Below, piece after piece: positions 63,130 to 64,000 of a stretch of DNA of 64,000 nucleotides (position 1 is its first letter; every line of letters begins with the position of its first letter). The position numbers and the translations under genes were made by a program. The DNA lies in contig CALSRT010000003.1 of the NCBI GenBank assembly GCA_943788825.1, positions 248,001 to 312,000 of the forward strand, read 5' to 3'. Under the pieces are notes generated by a model. That model was given only the letters and a program-made list of their open reading frames with translations. It did no database searches and had not been told where the DNA came from. This DNA comes from UBA4582 sp002389265 (GTDB lineage Bacteria > Pseudomonadota > Gammaproteobacteria > Pseudomonadales > Azotimanducaceae).

Positions 63130-64000
63130 GTCATATCTTCGTAGGGGTTGGGTACGGCGAGGCTGATGGTTTGGGTATGCCCGGGAATTGCGATGGCCTG
63201 GTCTGTCATCTCTAATTGGTCGCCGTCAATCACGCCCAGGCCAAATTTGTAAATCAGGGCATTGTGCCCAGCAGTCGTGGCAATATCGTAAGCCGCTGCT
63301 TGCGCTTGCACATTTTCGTTGCGCTGCATATGTTGCTTCATGGCGTTAGCGCCATGTTTCTTTGCCAGCATGTTGGTCGTCACATGAGGGGAAAGAATGG
63401 CCGCCGTGGCGTTATTGCCACCAAAGCCTTTGGCGTTGATCAATGTCGCATCCATCTGTAAAGGATCAAAGGTTTTATTTTCCAGTAGAATATCGAGATG
63501 GCTGTGATGGACGTCGTCAGCAACGCGATCTATGGTCGTGACGCCTGGAATAATGCCATGCGCCCAGGCGCCCAGCGAAGCGGCGAGCTGATCCCCAGCG
63601 GCGGTGGCCAGAGAATGTCCGAGATAAGCCTTGATAGCTGCCACTGGCCATTTCTCGAGTTGGAATGTCTTTGCCAACTCGTTAAATATATGGGATTCGC
63701 TGACTCGATTCTGTGGTGTGCCGGTACCGTGAGCCTGAATATAAGTTCGCTGTCGCAGGGCCTTTTCGCCCAAGATGGCGCGAATAACCCCCAGTGCCTT
63801 GCCGACGGTCAGGTAATTGCCTATTCCGGGACCGGGAATCGATTTTTTGAAGCCATCGGCGTTAATAAACACGTCTGCCACAGAGCCGTAGATGTTGGCG
63901 CCCATTTCGACTGCGAGCTCGTCATCGAACAGCACGATAAACTGTGATGCCTCAGCGAGCGTGAAGCCGCAATTATCACCAAAGGGCCGACAAGCGCGCT
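63126..64000 (-). CDS. Beta-ketoacyl synthase, FabY-like, C-terminal part (cut by window edge)
   Basis: The minus-strand frame is open from the window edge (reading RPFGDNCGFTLAEASQFIV) into the C-terminal half of a thiolase-fold ketoacyl synthase. The catalytic His lies in YIQAHGTGTPQNRVSES, and the Lys and second His lie in AAIKAYLGHSLATAAGDQ; a Gly-rich loop INAKGFGGNNATAAIL is near the end. The sequence and the extra C-terminal about 90 residues resemble the long FabY-type KAS of Pseudomonas aeruginosa that starts fatty acid synthesis; this is from memory. The N-terminal half with the active-site Cys is outside the window. The gene ends on a CTAG shared with prfC. Confidence 0.8.
   Translation of the reverse strand, partial: RACRPFGDNCGFTLAEASQFIVLFDDELAVEMGANIYGSVADVFINADGFKKSIPGPGIGNYLTVGKALGVIRAILGEKALRQRTYIQAHGTGTPQNRVSESHIFNELAKTFQLEKWPVAAIKAYLGHSLATAAGDQLAASLGAWAHGIIPGVTTIDRVADDVHHSHLDILLENKTFDPLQMDATLINAKGFGGNNATAAILSPHVTTNMLAKKHGANAMKQHMQRNENVQAQAAAYDIATTAGHNALIYKFGLGVIDGDQLEMTDQAIAIPGHTQTISLAVPNPYEDMT

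Overview
The window is chromosomal DNA of a Gammaproteobacterium, most likely a marine heterotroph of the Pseudomonadales/Cellvibrionales type. The 16S rRNA gene has gammaproteobacterial signatures. Several neighbourhoods are classical for the class: bamD divergent from rluD-pgeF, ilvI-ilvH followed by pssA, msrP-msrQ, and a holD-like gene with rimI and prfC. No phage genes, transposases, CRISPR arrays or tRNA genes were seen, and the family assignments rest on reading the sequence and remembered family motifs, not on database searches.

Layout. Positions 1-7438 hold housekeeping genes: bamD start, rluD, pgeF, a DUF4124 protein, acetolactate synthase, phosphatidylserine synthase and the MsrPQ methionine sulfoxide repair system. 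A complete rRNA operon follows (about 7560-13490) with tandem promoters, 16S, a spacer without tRNAs, 23S, 5S and a terminator. From 13741 to about 37000 there are many short transcription units in both directions. They include oxidative enzymes (a P450, a flavin hydroxylase, a HAPMO-like and an AlmA-like Baeyer-Villiger type monooxygenase, a Rieske oxygenase), the ovothiol enzyme OvoA, hydrolases, and small exported or membrane proteins.

From 38940 to 46926 a forward block encodes two acyl-CoA dehydrogenases, an acyl-CoA ligase, an APC permease, a metal-dependent amidohydrolase and a CobW-type GTPase. Several of these genes overlap by 4 bp, so they probably form one or two operons for uptake and activation of an organic substrate. 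Together with the oxygenases upstream and the enoyl-CoA hydratase and thioesterase at 58471-60195, this suggests breakdown of lipid-like, terpenoid or aromatic compounds. Next come a metallo-beta-lactamase-fold protein and a DUF3429 / cryptochrome-DASH / DUF2256 light-response group, in which the DUF2256 gene appears frameshifted.

The most distinctive region is the compact forward cluster at 50649-58269. It encodes a membrane-anchored small protein, a TelA-family protein, a DUF4178 protein, a large membrane-anchored protein with a Gly/Ser/Tyr-rich tail, a tandem DUF350 membrane protein, a membrane-fused spermidine synthase, a two-TM potassium-type channel and an AdoMet decarboxylase (SpeD). 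It looks like a self-contained envelope system that couples polyamine synthesis to ion conductance and a TelA-type protein. I consider it the best candidate for an under-described system. The window ends with a holD-like gene, rimI, prfC and the end of a convergent FabY-like ketoacyl synthase.
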